From Streptomyces lasiicapitis (GTDB lineage: Bacteria > Actinomycetota > Actinomycetes > Streptomycetales > Streptomycetaceae), in NCBI RefSeq assembly GCF_014646335.1, contig NZ_BMNG01000017.1:124001-188000 (forward strand): a stretch of 64,000 nucleotides of DNA. The letters are read 5' to 3'. The notes beneath the pieces are model-generated. The model made no database searches. It saw nothing but the letters and a program-made list of their open reading frames with translations, and was not told the DNA's origin. Positions within the stretch are counted from its first letter, which is position 1. Each line of letters starts with the position of its first letter. Position numbers and translations under genes: made by a program. Shown here piece by piece: positions 17,521-25,781 of the stretch.

Positions 17521-18314
17521 AGCGCGCCGCCCTCTTCCTCCTTGCCCGCAGCTGGCTGCTCGTACTGCTCCTGCTTGCCTGGGAGTTGGCCGCCCGGCGC
17601 GCCGGGGATCTGTATTTTCCGCCGCCCACTCGGATTGTGGCGGCCATGCGGGAGTTGTGGTGGTCGGGGCCCGCCTCTCGGCTCTGGCTGAACGATCGCG
17701 CCCTTGATGACTTTGTGCCGAGTCTGAGTCATCTGTTGGTGGGGTGGGCGCTCGCGGGGGTTGTCGGGATTGTGGTGGGGGTTGCGATCGGGCTTTCGCG
17801 GGTGGCGTTTCTGGTGCTTGATCCGGTGCTGCAATTCGGGCGGGCCGTGCCGCCGCCGACCTTGATTCCGTTCTTCATGGTCGCCTTCGGGCTCGGTACG
17901 TCCATGCAGCTCGCGGCCATCGTCTTCGGGGTGGTGTGGCCGGTGCTGCTCAACACCGCCGACGGCGTACGTTCCGTGGAACCCGTGCAGCTCGACTCGG
18001 CCCGCGTCTTCGGGCTCGGCGGGCTCGCCCGGCTGCGGTACGTCGTCCTGCCCGCGGCCGCGCCGAAGATCTTCGCGGGGCTGCGCGTCGCCCTCGGGTT
18101 CGCCCTGATCCTCATGGTCATCGCCGAGCTGATGGGGTCGGGCGAAGGCATCGGATCGCGGCTCAACGCCGCCGAGCGGGAGTTCCGGCCGGACCGGCTC
18201 TGGGCCGGGATCATGCTCCTCGGCGCCGTCGGCTGCGTACTCAACGGGCTGTTCCTGCTCGTCGAGCGCAAGGTGCTTGCCTGGCACCGGGGAGCGCGGC
18301 GGAGCAGCACCTAG
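17517..18314 (+). CDS. ABC transporter permease, second subunit of NMT1-type importer
   Basis: A 265-residue SsuC-type permease that pairs with the preceding one. The N-terminus MKRAALFLLARSWLLVLLLLAW is the first helix, and the EAA loop reads ADGVRSVEPVQLDSARVFG. The ATG overlaps the upstream stop in ATGA, indicating translational coupling; an in-frame upstream extension would only translate repeat DNA, so 17517 is chosen. Two different permease genes imply a heterodimeric channel. The early part has T-ending codons like its neighbour, while the last third returns to normal high-GC usage. Confidence 0.87.
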   Translation: MKRAALFLLARSWLLVLLLLAWELAARRAGDLYFPPPTRIVAAMRELWWSGPASRLWLNDRALDDFVPSLSHLLVGWALAGVVGIVVGVAIGLSRVAFLVLDPVLQFGRAVPPPTLIPFFMVAFGLGTSMQLAAIVFGVVWPVLLNTADGVRSVEPVQLDSARVFGLGGLARLRYVVLPAAAPKIFAGLRVALGFALILMVIAELMGSGEGIGSRLNAAEREFRPDRLWAGIMLLGAVGCVLNGLFLLVERKVLAWHRGARRSST

Positions 18315-18411
18315 ACACACCGGATGCACGGGGCACACGGGGAACGCACTGGGACTTTGAGCACTCAAATCACTTAGACCGCACGGCAGTTGGCAACAGG
18401 GGGAACAGGGG

Positions 18412-19248
18412 ATGCTGGAGATCGCGGGGCTCGGTCATCGGTACGACGACGGTCACCAGGCCGTCGAAGGAGTCGAACTGCACGTCGCGCGCGGCGAGCT
18501 GGTGAGCATCGTCGGGCCGTCCGGGTGCGGCAAGTCCACGCTGCTGCGGTGCGTCGCGGGGCTGCAGCGGCCGAGCGAGGGCCGGATAGCGGTGGGGGGC
18601 AGACCCGTCGACGGCGTGCCCGACGACCTCGCCGTCGTCTTCCAGGACTACACGCGCTCGCTGTTCCCGTGGCTGACCGTCCGGGACAACGTTGCCTTGC
18701 CGCTGCGCCGCCGCGACCTCGCCCGCGCGGAACGCCGCCAGCGGGCCCTCGACGCGCTCGCGCAGGTCGGCCTCGACGGCACCGCGGGGAAGTATCCGTG
18801 GCAGCTCTCCGGCGGCATGCAGCAGCGCGTCGCCATCGCCCGCGCGCTCGCCTACCGGCCCGCGCTGCTGCTGATGGACGAGCCGTTCGGGTCGGTGGAC
18901 GCGCAGACGCGGGAGGATCTGGAGGACTTGCTGCTTTCGGTGCGAGGGGGTGCCGATCGGGGCGGCGGCCCAGGTGAGAAGGGCGGCGGGGGTGCTCCTG
19001 GCTCCGGGGGTGCTCCCGGCTCCGGGACGGCCGGGACGGCTGGGATGACTATTCTCCTCGTCACCCACGACATCGACGAGAGCGTGTACGTCGGCGACCG
19101 CGTCGTCGTCCTCACCGGCGCCCCCGGCCGCGTACACAGCGAGCTGCGCGTCGAACTGCCCGCGCCGCGCGACCAGATCGTCACGCGCGGGCTTCCGGAG
19201 TTCGTGAAGCTGCGCGCCGAGGTCGGGCGGGCGGTGCGGCGGCCATGA
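18412..19248 (+). CDS. ABC transporter ATP-binding protein, SsuB/TauB type
   Basis: Energises the NMT1-type importer. Visible motifs are Walker A GPSGCGKST (near residue 35), the Q-loop VFQDYTRSLFPW, signature LSGGMQQRVAIARAL, Walker B LLLMDEPFGSVD and the H-loop VTHDIDESV. Between the D-loop helix (EDLLLSVR) and the strand TILLVTHD lies an unusual Gly/Pro/Ala/Ser-rich insert of about 34 residues, partly built from two 18-base tandem repeats (18988-19023). The insert should loop out of the fold, but its position close to the H-loop is odd. The stop overlaps the next gene's start in ATGA. Confidence 0.9.
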   Translation: MLEIAGLGHRYDDGHQAVEGVELHVARGELVSIVGPSGCGKSTLLRCVAGLQRPSEGRIAVGGRPVDGVPDDLAVVFQDYTRSLFPWLTVRDNVALPLRRRDLARAERRQRALDALAQVGLDGTAGKYPWQLSGGMQQRVAIARALAYRPALLLMDEPFGSVDAQTREDLEDLLLSVRGGADRGGGPGEKGGGGAPGSGGAPGSGTAGTAGMTILLVTHDIDESVYVGDRVVVLTGAPGRVHSELRVELPAPRDQIVTRGLPEFVKLRAEVGRAVRRP

Positions 19249-20552
19249 GCGGCATGCACGCGATGCGCGCGGTGAACACGGACGTACTGATCGCGGGCGC
19301 CGGCATCGGCGGGCTCACGGCGGCGCTGAGCCTGCACGCGATGGGGATCGGCGTGCGGATCGTCGAGCCCGTCCAGGTGCTGCGGCCGGTGGGCGTCGGC
19401 ATCAACCTGCTGCCGCACGCCGTACGGGAGTTGACCGAGCTGGGCCTCGGCGAGCAGCTCGCCGCGACCGCCGTGCCGGCCGCCGAGATGGTCCACTACG
19501 ACCGGCACGGCAACCGCATCTGGGGCGAGCCGCGCGGCCTCGCGCTCGGCTACCACTGGCCGCAGTACTCCATCCACCGCGGCGCCCTGCAGATGATGCT
19601 CCTCGACGCGGTGCGCGAACGCCTCGGCGAGCGGGCCGTGGTCACCGGCACCTCGTTCGTGCGGTGCGCCGAGCCGGAGGGGCAGGGGCAGGTCCTGCCG
19701 GTGATCCTGCGGGACCTGGCGCGCGGGCGCGAGCACACCGTGCGTGTCCTCGCGCTGATAGGGGCCGACGGGCTCTACTCGACGGTGCGTTCGCGGCTGC
19801 ATCCGGGGGAGGGGCCGCCGCTGTGGAACGGCATCCGGATGTGGCGGGGCATCGCCGAGTGGCACCCCGTCCTCGGCGGCCGCACCGTCGCCATCGCAGG
19901 GAGCAACGCGCACGCCAAGCTCGTCTTCTACCCGATCTCGCGCGAGGCCGAGCAGCGCGGGCGGGCGCTGCTCAACTGGGTGGCGGAGGTGCGGTTTCCC
20001 GTCGAGCACGGGGGGATGTCGGGGCAGGCGGACTGGAACCGCAGCGGGCGTCTCTCCGACGTCCTCCCGTACTTCGCCGGGTGGCGCATCGGGGACCTCG
20101 ACGTGCCCGCGCTGTTCTCGGCGACCCGGCGGATCCTGGAGTACCCCATGGTCGACCGGGAGCCGCTGCCCTGGTGGGGCCGCGGCCCCGTCACCCTCCT
20201 CGGGGACGCTGCCCACCCCATGTACCCCGTCGGCTCCAACGGCGGCTCCCAGGCCGTCCTCGACGCGCGGGTGCTCGCGCGGTGCCTCGCCGTCCACGAT
20301 CCCGACCGGGTCGCCGGTCTTCGGGCGTACGAGGAACTCCGCCGCGAAGCCACGTCCGCCCTGGTCCTCGCCAACCGCGGCATGCCCGCCGACCGCCTCC
20401 TCCAAGTCGTCGCCGAGCGCGCCCCCGAGGGGTTCGACCGGGTGGATGACGTACTCACCGGGGAGGAGTTGGCGGAGCTGGACGCGGCGTACCGGTGGAC
20501 GACCGGGACGGATGTGGCGGAGCTGAACGGGAGGGGGTCGTGGGGGGCGTAG
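19245..20552 (+). CDS. FAD-dependent aromatic-type monooxygenase (PhzS/UbiH-like)
   Basis: A 435-residue class A flavoprotein hydroxylase. The N-terminus has the dinucleotide-binding fold (VLIAGAGIGGLTAALSL), followed by RPVGVGINLLPHAVREL, the DG motif near GADGLYSTVRSRL and the second FAD motif LLGDAAHPMYPVGSNGG. Such enzymes use NAD(P)H and O2 to hydroxylate or decarboxylate ring compounds. ATGA overlap with the ABC ATPase makes it the last gene of a five-gene operon, so it very probably acts on whatever the importer brings in. The substrate is unknown. Confidence 0.87.
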   Translation: MSGMHAMRAVNTDVLIAGAGIGGLTAALSLHAMGIGVRIVEPVQVLRPVGVGINLLPHAVRELTELGLGEQLAATAVPAAEMVHYDRHGNRIWGEPRGLALGYHWPQYSIHRGALQMMLLDAVRERLGERAVVTGTSFVRCAEPEGQGQVLPVILRDLARGREHTVRVLALIGADGLYSTVRSRLHPGEGPPLWNGIRMWRGIAEWHPVLGGRTVAIAGSNAHAKLVFYPISREAEQRGRALLNWVAEVRFPVEHGGMSGQADWNRSGRLSDVLPYFAGWRIGDLDVPALFSATRRILEYPMVDREPLPWWGRGPVTLLGDAAHPMYPVGSNGGSQAVLDARVLARCLAVHDPDRVAGLRAYEELRREATSALVLANRGMPADRLLQVVAERAPEGFDRVDDVLTGEELAELDAAYRWTTGTDVAELNGRGSWGA

Positions 20553-20565
20553 GCCTTCGCGGGGC

Positions 20566-20742
20566 GCCCCAGTCCCGCCCCTTTCCCGAAACTGGGGGCT
20601 CTGCCCCCAGACCCCCGCTCCTCAAACGCCGGAGGGGCTATAGACAGCCCGTCCGGCGTTTGAGGACGAGCCGCGAAGCGGCGATGGCGGGGGTCCAGGG
20701 GGCGGCAGCCCCTGGTTTCGGGAAGGGGCGGGGTTGGGGAAG
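20566..20742. repeat. Dispersed composite inverted repeat, copy C (most complete)
   Basis: A nested, nearly symmetric structure. The outer modules CCCGCCCCTTTCCCGAAA and TTTCGGGAAGGGGCGGG pair, the next modules GGGGGCTCTGCCCCCAGACC and GGTCCAGGGGGCGGCAGCCC pair imperfectly, and the inner arms CTCAAACGCCGG (20621-20632) and CCGGCGTTTGAG (20653-20664) are perfect. It lies right after the flavin monooxygenase gene and fills the gap to DUF1203. Confidence 0.8.
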
Positions 20743-20797
20743 TCAACGTCCGGAAACCGCCAGCCCCACCCCCCGCGCCCGCGCGAACCTGAAGCGC

Positions 20798-21310
20798 ATG
20801 AGCACCGCATTCGCGCCCCGCGCCATCGACCCCGACGCCCTCAAGCAGCTCCGTGACACCGACGACGCGGGCCGCCCCTGCGTCCCGTACATCGACCCGG
20901 AGGGCGGCGACCCGCTGCGCTGCTGCCTCCGGGCAGTGCGCGCGGGCGAGCGCATCGCCCTCGTCTCGTACGCGCCGCTGCGCCGCTGGGCGGCGGAGAC
21001 CGGCGCCGAGCCGGGCGCGTACGACGAGCAGGGTCCGGTGTTCATCCACGCCGACCCGTGCGAAGGGCCGGAACCGGCGGCGACGAGGGAGGGGTACCCA
21101 CACGTCAAGGCGGGATCGCTGCGGACGTTCCGGCGCTACAGCGCCGAGGGCCGCATCGTCGGCGGGCGTTTCCTGGAGATCCCCGAGGACACCACGGCGG
21201 GCTTCGACGAGGCCTTCACCGAGGCGTTCGCGGACCCGCAGGTCGCCCTCGTACACGTGCGCGCCGTGGAGTACGGCTGCTTCCACTTCGAGGTGCGCCG
21301 CCCGCGGTGA
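20798..21310 (+). CDS. DUF1203 family protein
   Basis: A 170-residue cytosolic protein of unknown function. Family features seen are an N-terminal RPCVPYIDPEGGDPLRCCLR, the middle LVSYAPL stretch, GPVFIHADPCEG, and the C-terminal ALVHVRAVEYGCFHFEVRR. The ATG at 20798 is used because upstream in-frame sequence only translates the dispersed repeat. It converges on the LysR gene with three bases between stops, and its only upstream neighbour is the repeat element, so context does not suggest a role. Confidence 0.8.
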   Translation: MSTAFAPRAIDPDALKQLRDTDDAGRPCVPYIDPEGGDPLRCCLRAVRAGERIALVSYAPLRRWAAETGAEPGAYDEQGPVFIHADPCEGPEPAATREGYPHVKAGSLRTFRRYSAEGRIVGGRFLEIPEDTTAGFDEAFTEAFADPQVALVHVRAVEYGCFHFEVRRPR

Positions 21311-21313
21311 CCC

Positions 21314-22225
21314 TCAGGCGGCGGCCGGCGCCTCCGCGTCGTCCGCCGCCTCCGTCTCCGCTCCCGCTTCGGTCAGAGCCCGCGCGAACGCCCGCACCCG
21401 CTCCGTCTCCCCGTCCCGGTGCCACACCATCCCGAGCACCGAGTCCGGCAGCCCGTCCACCGGCACGAACACGACGTCCTGCCGCCCGTGGTACTCGGCC
21501 GTCGGCCGGCACAGCAGCATCGCCGCCCGGTCCGCCGCGACCAGCGTCAGGCCCTCCTGGAGGGTGCGCACGGCGGGCGCGGGCACCGGCGAGGGGGCCT
21601 GCGCCTCGCGCCAGTACGCGGGGGCGGGCGGCGACGCCGAGATCAGCGGCGTGTCCACGAGGTCGGCAGGGGTGAGGGACGTACGCGACGCGAAGGGGTG
21701 CCGTACGGAGACCGCCACTGTTTGCTGCTGGCGGGAGAAGAGTGGGCCGAGGACCAGGTCGGGCTCCGCCACCGGCAGGAGCACGATCGCCGCGTCCACC
21801 TCGCCGTGCCGCACCGCCCCGAACGGGTCCGCGAACGGCACCTCCGCGATCTCCGCGACACAGCCGGGATGCCGCTTCTGGAACGCCGTGATCGCCGCCA
21901 TGAGCCGCGCGTCCGCCGTCCCCTGGAAGCCGATCCTGATCCGTCCTTCCACCCCGCGCGCCGACTCCCGCGCCCGCTCCACCACACCTGCCAACTCCGC
22001 GTGCGCGGGGCTCAGTTCGGCGTGAAATCGCTCACCCAGGGGGGTCAGCCGCACCCGTCGGCTCGTACGCTCCACAAGGCGCGCGCCGATCCGCTGCTCC
22101 AGAGCCGCGAGCAGCTGGCTCACCCGGCTCTGCGAGACGTAGAGGCGCTCGCCCGCCCTGCCGAAGTGCAGTTCCTCGGCCAGGACGAGGAAGCACTCCA
22201 GTTCCCGTATCTCAACCCCGCTCAC
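21314..22225 (-). CDS. LysR-family transcriptional regulator
   Basis: A 303-residue regulator with a typical N-terminal HTH (IRELECFLVLAEELHFGRAG, then VSQSRVSQLLAALEQRIG) and an effector domain from about residue 92 (GRIRIGFQGTADARLMAAI). It is divergent from an MFS exporter 111 bases away, the classic LysR-target arrangement, so it probably controls that exporter in response to the exported compound. The Ala/Glu-rich C-terminal tail is likely disordered. Confidence 0.88.
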   Translation of the reverse strand: MSGVEIRELECFLVLAEELHFGRAGERLYVSQSRVSQLLAALEQRIGARLVERTSRRVRLTPLGERFHAELSPAHAELAGVVERARESARGVEGRIRIGFQGTADARLMAAITAFQKRHPGCVAEIAEVPFADPFGAVRHGEVDAAIVLLPVAEPDLVLGPLFSRQQQTVAVSVRHPFASRTSLTPADLVDTPLISASPPAPAYWREAQAPSPVPAPAVRTLQEGLTLVAADRAAMLLCRPTAEYHGRQDVVFVPVDGLPDSVLGMVWHRDGETERVRAFARALTEAGAETEAADDAEAPAAA

Positions 22226-22273
22226 GCGCGTACGCCCCCGGAGCCCTCGGATGTATCGGATCGATTAGCCACG

Positions 22274-22289
22274 CTCATTCAAGGATGAG
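22274..22289. promoter_or_regulatory. Possible LysR binding site
   Basis: CTCAT and ATGAG form a 5-base inverted repeat with a 6-base spacer in the 111-base gap between the divergent LysR and MFS genes. The arm is short and no second site was confirmed. Confidence 0.3.
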
Positions 22290-22336
22290 AAGTCCGCCGT
22301 TGTTCCCGGTGCGCGCGCGGGCGTTGTCTGGTGCCC

Positions 22337-23521
22337 ATGGAAACCGTGACCACAACCGCGCCGGCCCCCACCGGACGGCGCTCCCTGCCGCTGTCCGTCG
22401 CCGCCGTCGCAGCCGCCACCTTCTCGGTCGTCACCACCGAGATGCTGCCCGTGGGGCTGCTCACCTCCCTCGCCTCGGGACTGCGTGTCTCCGACGGCAC
22501 CGCCGGTCTCACCGTCACCGTGCCCGGCCTCGTCGCGGCCCTCGCCGCGCTGCTGCTGCCCGTCGCCGTGCGCCGCGCGGACCGGCGTGCCGTACTTGTC
22601 GGGCTCATGCTGCTGCTCGGCGCCGCCAACCTCCTTTCCGCGCTCGCGCCGTCCTTCGCGGTGCTGCTCGGCGCGCGGATCGTCGTCGGGCTGAGCATCG
22701 GCGGCGTCTGGGCCGTCGCCGCCTCCCTCGCCGTACGTCTGGTGCGCGCCGAGTCCGTCGGGCGGGCCACCGCCGTGATCTTCAGCGGGATAGCCGTGGC
22801 GTCCGTCCTCGGCGTGCCCGCGGGCACCTTCCTCGGTGAACTCGCGGGCTGGCGCTGGGCGTTCGGGGCCGTCTCCGTGCTCGGGTTCGCCGTCGCCGCG
22901 CTGCTCGCCGTCGTGCTGCCCCCGCTCCCCGCCGAGGAGCCGGTGCGGCTCGGTGCCTTCCCGGAGCTGCTGCGGATGCCGCGGCTGCGGATCGGCCTCA
23001 TCGCCGTGGCGCTGCTCGTGGTGGGGCACTTCACCGCGTACACCTATGTGCGGCCGGTCCTGGAGCGGGTGCCCGACCTCGGGGCGGGTCTCGTCAGCGG
23101 GCTGCTGCTCGCGTACGGCGTCGCCGGGATCGCCGGGAACTTCCTCGGCGGCTCGCTCGCGGCTCGCGACCCGCGCCGGGCGCTCCTCATGATCTCCGCG
23201 GCGCTCGGCGGCGTGGTGCTCCTGATGGGACCGGCCGGCGGCTCGCTCGCCGTGACCGTCGTGCTCCTCATCGCCTGGGGGCTCGCCTACGGCGGTGTGT
23301 CCGTGTCCTCGCAGAACTGGGTCATGGCGGCCGCGCCGCAGGCCAGGGAGGCGGCGTCCGGGCTTTTCGCCGGGGTGTTCAACATCGCCATCGCGATGGG
23401 CGCCCTTGCCGGGGGCCGGGTCGCCGACGGCTTCGGCGTGACCGACGTGCTGTGGGTGGGCGGCGGGCTCGCCGTGCTCGCCCTTGGGGTGGTGGCGCTT
23501 GCGGGGCGCGGCGAGGAGTGA
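22337..23521 (+). CDS. MFS transporter (DHA1-type drug/sugar efflux)
   Basis: A twelve-helix major facilitator of 394 residues in the family of CmlA/AraJ-like proton-driven exporters. Marker segments are FSVVTTEMLPVGLLTSLASGL in helix 1, GLMLLLGAANLLSALAPSF and the motif-A-like VRRADRRAVLVG between helices 2 and 3, and VGLSIGGVWAVAASLAVRLV in helix 4. The ATG at 22337 is preferred over a GTG two codons upstream; neither has an obvious ribosome site. Control by the divergent LysR gene is likely. Substrate unknown. Confidence 0.87.
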   Translation: METVTTTAPAPTGRRSLPLSVAAVAAATFSVVTTEMLPVGLLTSLASGLRVSDGTAGLTVTVPGLVAALAALLLPVAVRRADRRAVLVGLMLLLGAANLLSALAPSFAVLLGARIVVGLSIGGVWAVAASLAVRLVRAESVGRATAVIFSGIAVASVLGVPAGTFLGELAGWRWAFGAVSVLGFAVAALLAVVLPPLPAEEPVRLGAFPELLRMPRLRIGLIAVALLVVGHFTAYTYVRPVLERVPDLGAGLVSGLLLAYGVAGIAGNFLGGSLAARDPRRALLMISAALGGVVLLMGPAGGSLAVTVVLLIAWGLAYGGVSVSSQNWVMAAAPQAREAASGLFAGVFNIAIAMGALAGGRVADGFGVTDVLWVGGGLAVLALGVVALAGRGEE

Positions 23522-23540
23522 CGCGCCAGCGACGACGCGG

Positions 23541-23585
23541 CACCGCGCCCGTACGGATCTGGTCGGGATCCGTACGGGCGCGGTG
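23541..23585. terminator. Perfect 19-base-pair bidirectional terminator
   Basis: CACCGCGCCCGTACGGATC (23541-23559) and its perfect complement (23567-23585) enclose a 7-base loop. The hairpin sits between the convergent MFS gene and the small secreted-protein gene and should stop both transcripts. Confidence 0.8.
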
Positions 23586-23610
23586 GTGTCCCGGGCCTGA
23601 GAGCGTCAGG

Positions 23611-23817
23611 TCAGGGGGCCAGGCAGGCGACGCCCGGGACCTCGGCGGGCACACCCGGGCTTGCGGGGTCGACGAGGCTTGTCACGTCCCCGGCGGCCTG
23701 GGCCAGGCAGTCGACGGTGGCTACGGGGTCCGGGACGGCGCTCGCCGGTGCGGCGAGCGCACCGGCGAGGGCGAGGGTTCCGAGGGCCATGGTGGCCACG
23801 GCAGCGATACGGCGCAT
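23611..23817 (-). CDS. Small secreted protein with two cysteines
   Basis: A 68-residue protein with a clear Sec signal peptide (MRRIAAVATMALGTLALAGALAAPASA) and a mature part of about 41 residues containing two cysteines near its middle and end (VDCLAQ and VACLAP), which could form a disulphide. The ATG at 23817 has an AAGGGAAG ribosome site; the frame stays open further upstream. It resembles short secreted proteins common in Streptomyces but is too short for a chaplin repeat and lacks the chaplin sequence. Function unknown. Confidence 0.7.
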   Translation of the reverse strand: MRRIAAVATMALGTLALAGALAAPASAVPDPVATVDCLAQAAGDVTSLVDPASPGVPAEVPGVACLAP

Positions 23818-23992
23818 GAACTTCCCTTGTTCGTGGTGCGGTTGATGCACCGAAGTACTGCCCGGGCGCGCCCGGGAAGCATGCGCCGTTTCACTCATCC
23901 GTGGCTGGTGAAACGATCCCCTGCGACCAGCGGGTTTACGCCCACAGGGGCCGCGTCGGAGCCGTGCCGGTCCCTCGCCGGGGCCACGCGCC

Positions 23993-25012
23993 TCAGGAGC
24001 CCGACAGCTCCGCCGCCACCAGCTCCGCGATCTGCACCGCGTTCAGCGCGGCACCCTTGCGCAGGTTGTCGTCGGAGATGAAGAACGCGAGGCCGTTCTC
24101 CACGGTCTCGTCGCCGCGGATGCGGCCCACGAAGGACTCGTCGCGGCCCGCGGCGCCCAGCGGCGTCGGCACGTCGGTGAGGACGACGCCCTCGGCCGCG
24201 GACAGGATCTCGGTGGCGCGCTCCGGCGAAAGCGGGCGCGCGAAGCGGGCGTTCACCTGGAGGGAGTGGCCGGTGAAGACGGGCACGCGGACGCAGGTGC
24301 CGGACACCTTGAGGCCGGGGATCTCCAGGATCTTGCGGGACTCGTGGCGGAGCTTCTGCTCCTCGTCGGTCTCGTTCAGACCGTCGTCGACGATCGAGCC
24401 CGCCAGCGGCAGGACGTTGTACGCGATCGGCGCGACGTACTTGTCCGGCTTCGGGAACTCGGCCTGGTCGCCGCCGTGCGTCAGCTTCGGGGCGTCGTCG
24501 CCGACCTTCTTGACCTGCTCGAACAGCTCGTCCACGCCCGCGAGCCCGGAGCCGGACACCGCCTGGTAGGTGGCGACGACCAGCGAGGTCAGCTCGCCCT
24601 CCAGGTGCAGCGGCTTGAGGACCGGCATCGCGGCCATCGTCGTGCAGTTCGGGTTCGCGATGATGCCCTTGGGGCGGTCCGCGATCGCGTGCGGGTTCAC
24701 CTCGGAGACGACCAGCGGTACGTCGGGGTCGCGGCGCCAGGCCGAGGAGTTGTCGATCACCACGGCGCCCTGCGCGGCGACCTTCTCGGCGAGCGCCTTG
24801 GACGTGGCGCCGCCCGCGGAGAACAGGACGATGTCCAGGCCCGTGTAGTCGGCCGTCGAGGCGTCCTCGACCGTCACGCCGTCCAGGACCGAGCCGGCCG
24901 AGCGGGCCGAGGCGAACAGGCGCAGCTCGTCGAGGGGAAACTTCCGCTCGGCGAGGATCTTGCGCATGACCGTGCCGACCTGACCGGTGGCTCCGACGAT
25001 TCCGACCTTCAC
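23993..25012 (-). CDS. asd: Aspartate-semialdehyde dehydrogenase
   Basis: NADPH-dependent reduction of aspartyl phosphate to aspartate semialdehyde, the branch point to lysine/diaminopimelate, threonine and methionine. The 339-residue product opens with the nucleotide-binding GATGQVG, has FSAGGATSK, and the active-site cysteine at 123 in NPNCTTMAAMPVL; the later catalytic histidine lies near RVPVFTGHS. GGAGGA precedes the GTG start at 25012, which marks the true beginning although the frame is open upstream. It is divergent from the ECF sigma gene. Streptomyces often carry two asd genes; aspartokinase is not adjacent here. Confidence 0.95.
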   Translation of the reverse strand: MKVGIVGATGQVGTVMRKILAERKFPLDELRLFASARSAGSVLDGVTVEDASTADYTGLDIVLFSAGGATSKALAEKVAAQGAVVIDNSSAWRRDPDVPLVVSEVNPHAIADRPKGIIANPNCTTMAAMPVLKPLHLEGELTSLVVATYQAVSGSGLAGVDELFEQVKKVGDDAPKLTHGGDQAEFPKPDKYVAPIAYNVLPLAGSIVDDGLNETDEEQKLRHESRKILEIPGLKVSGTCVRVPVFTGHSLQVNARFARPLSPERATEILSAAEGVVLTDVPTPLGAAGRDESFVGRIRGDETVENGLAFFISDDNLRKGAALNAVQIAELVAAELSGS

Positions 25013-25250
25013 AGGGATTTCCTCCGTAGTTGCGCGAGGCGACGGCGTGGCGACGGGTGCCGCTGCCGTTCCATGATGCGTCTGTCCACGACCGACTTGT
25101 CCAATCCATTGTCCGAGGTGCGGGACGCCACACTCCCCGGTCGTGGGCCGCGACGCTCCCCGGCCCCCCGGGCGCGACACTTCCCGGCGGGTGCGGCGAA
25201 CGTTTTCGCCCCCAGCCGCGTCGTAGGGGAAACGCAGGAGGGGGAGGGCA

Positions 25251-25781
25251 TTGCTGCGCAGAAAATCGCGGGTGCCGCGCCACACCGACGCGGCCGATCC
25301 GCTCGACCCGGCCCAGGAGGACCGGGTGCGGGCCGTCCTGTCGCTCGGGGGAGTGCCGCACGGGGAGCTCCAGGACGGCGTGCAGCAGGTCAGGCTGCGG
25401 CTCCTGGAGCGGTCGGCCAAGGGGCAGCAGGCGCCGCGCGACGTGTCCGCGTGGGCCGCGGTGGTCGCCTCGAACTGGGCCATGGACTTCCACCGCGCCC
25501 GGCGCCGCCAGGAACGTCTCGGCGAGCGGCTGGCCGCGCTGCGCCCCGGGGAGCGCGAGGAGGACGGCGCCGAGTCGCGCGTGCTCTCGCTCGCCGTGGC
25601 CCAGGGCCTCGACGAGCTGCCGGACAACCAGCGGCAGGTCGTCGTCCTGCGCTTCTACGCCGACCTGCCCGTCCGGGACATAGCGGATGAACTGGGCATC
25701 CCGGAGGGCACGGTCAAGAGCAGGCTGCACGCGGCCGTACGGGTGCTGCGCACGCGGCTGCACGAGGGAGAGGTGGTGTGA
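25251..25781 (+). CDS. ECF-type RNA polymerase sigma factor
   Basis: A 176-residue group 4 sigma factor. Region 2 is compact (QDGVQQVRLRLLER through VVASNWAMDFHRARRRQ), and region 4 is clear: LDELPDNQRQVVVLRFYADL, then VRDIADELGIPEGTVKSRLHAAVRVLRTRL as the -35-binding HTH. It starts at TTG with GGAGGGGGAGGG upstream. Its TGA overlaps the GTG of the next gene by two bases (GTGA), so the membrane protein that follows is probably its regulator. Target promoters are unknown. Confidence 0.85.
   Translation: MLRRKSRVPRHTDAADPLDPAQEDRVRAVLSLGGVPHGELQDGVQQVRLRLLERSAKGQQAPRDVSAWAAVVASNWAMDFHRARRRQERLGERLAALRPGEREEDGAESRVLSLAVAQGLDELPDNQRQVVVLRFYADLPVRDIADELGIPEGTVKSRLHAAVRVLRTRLHEGEVV

Noticed and set aside
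15540..20552. Thiamine-precursor (ThiXYZ) importer assignment
   Set aside because: The binding protein is only generally NMT1-like, no TPP riboswitch or thi gene was seen, and the partner is a flavin monooxygenase.
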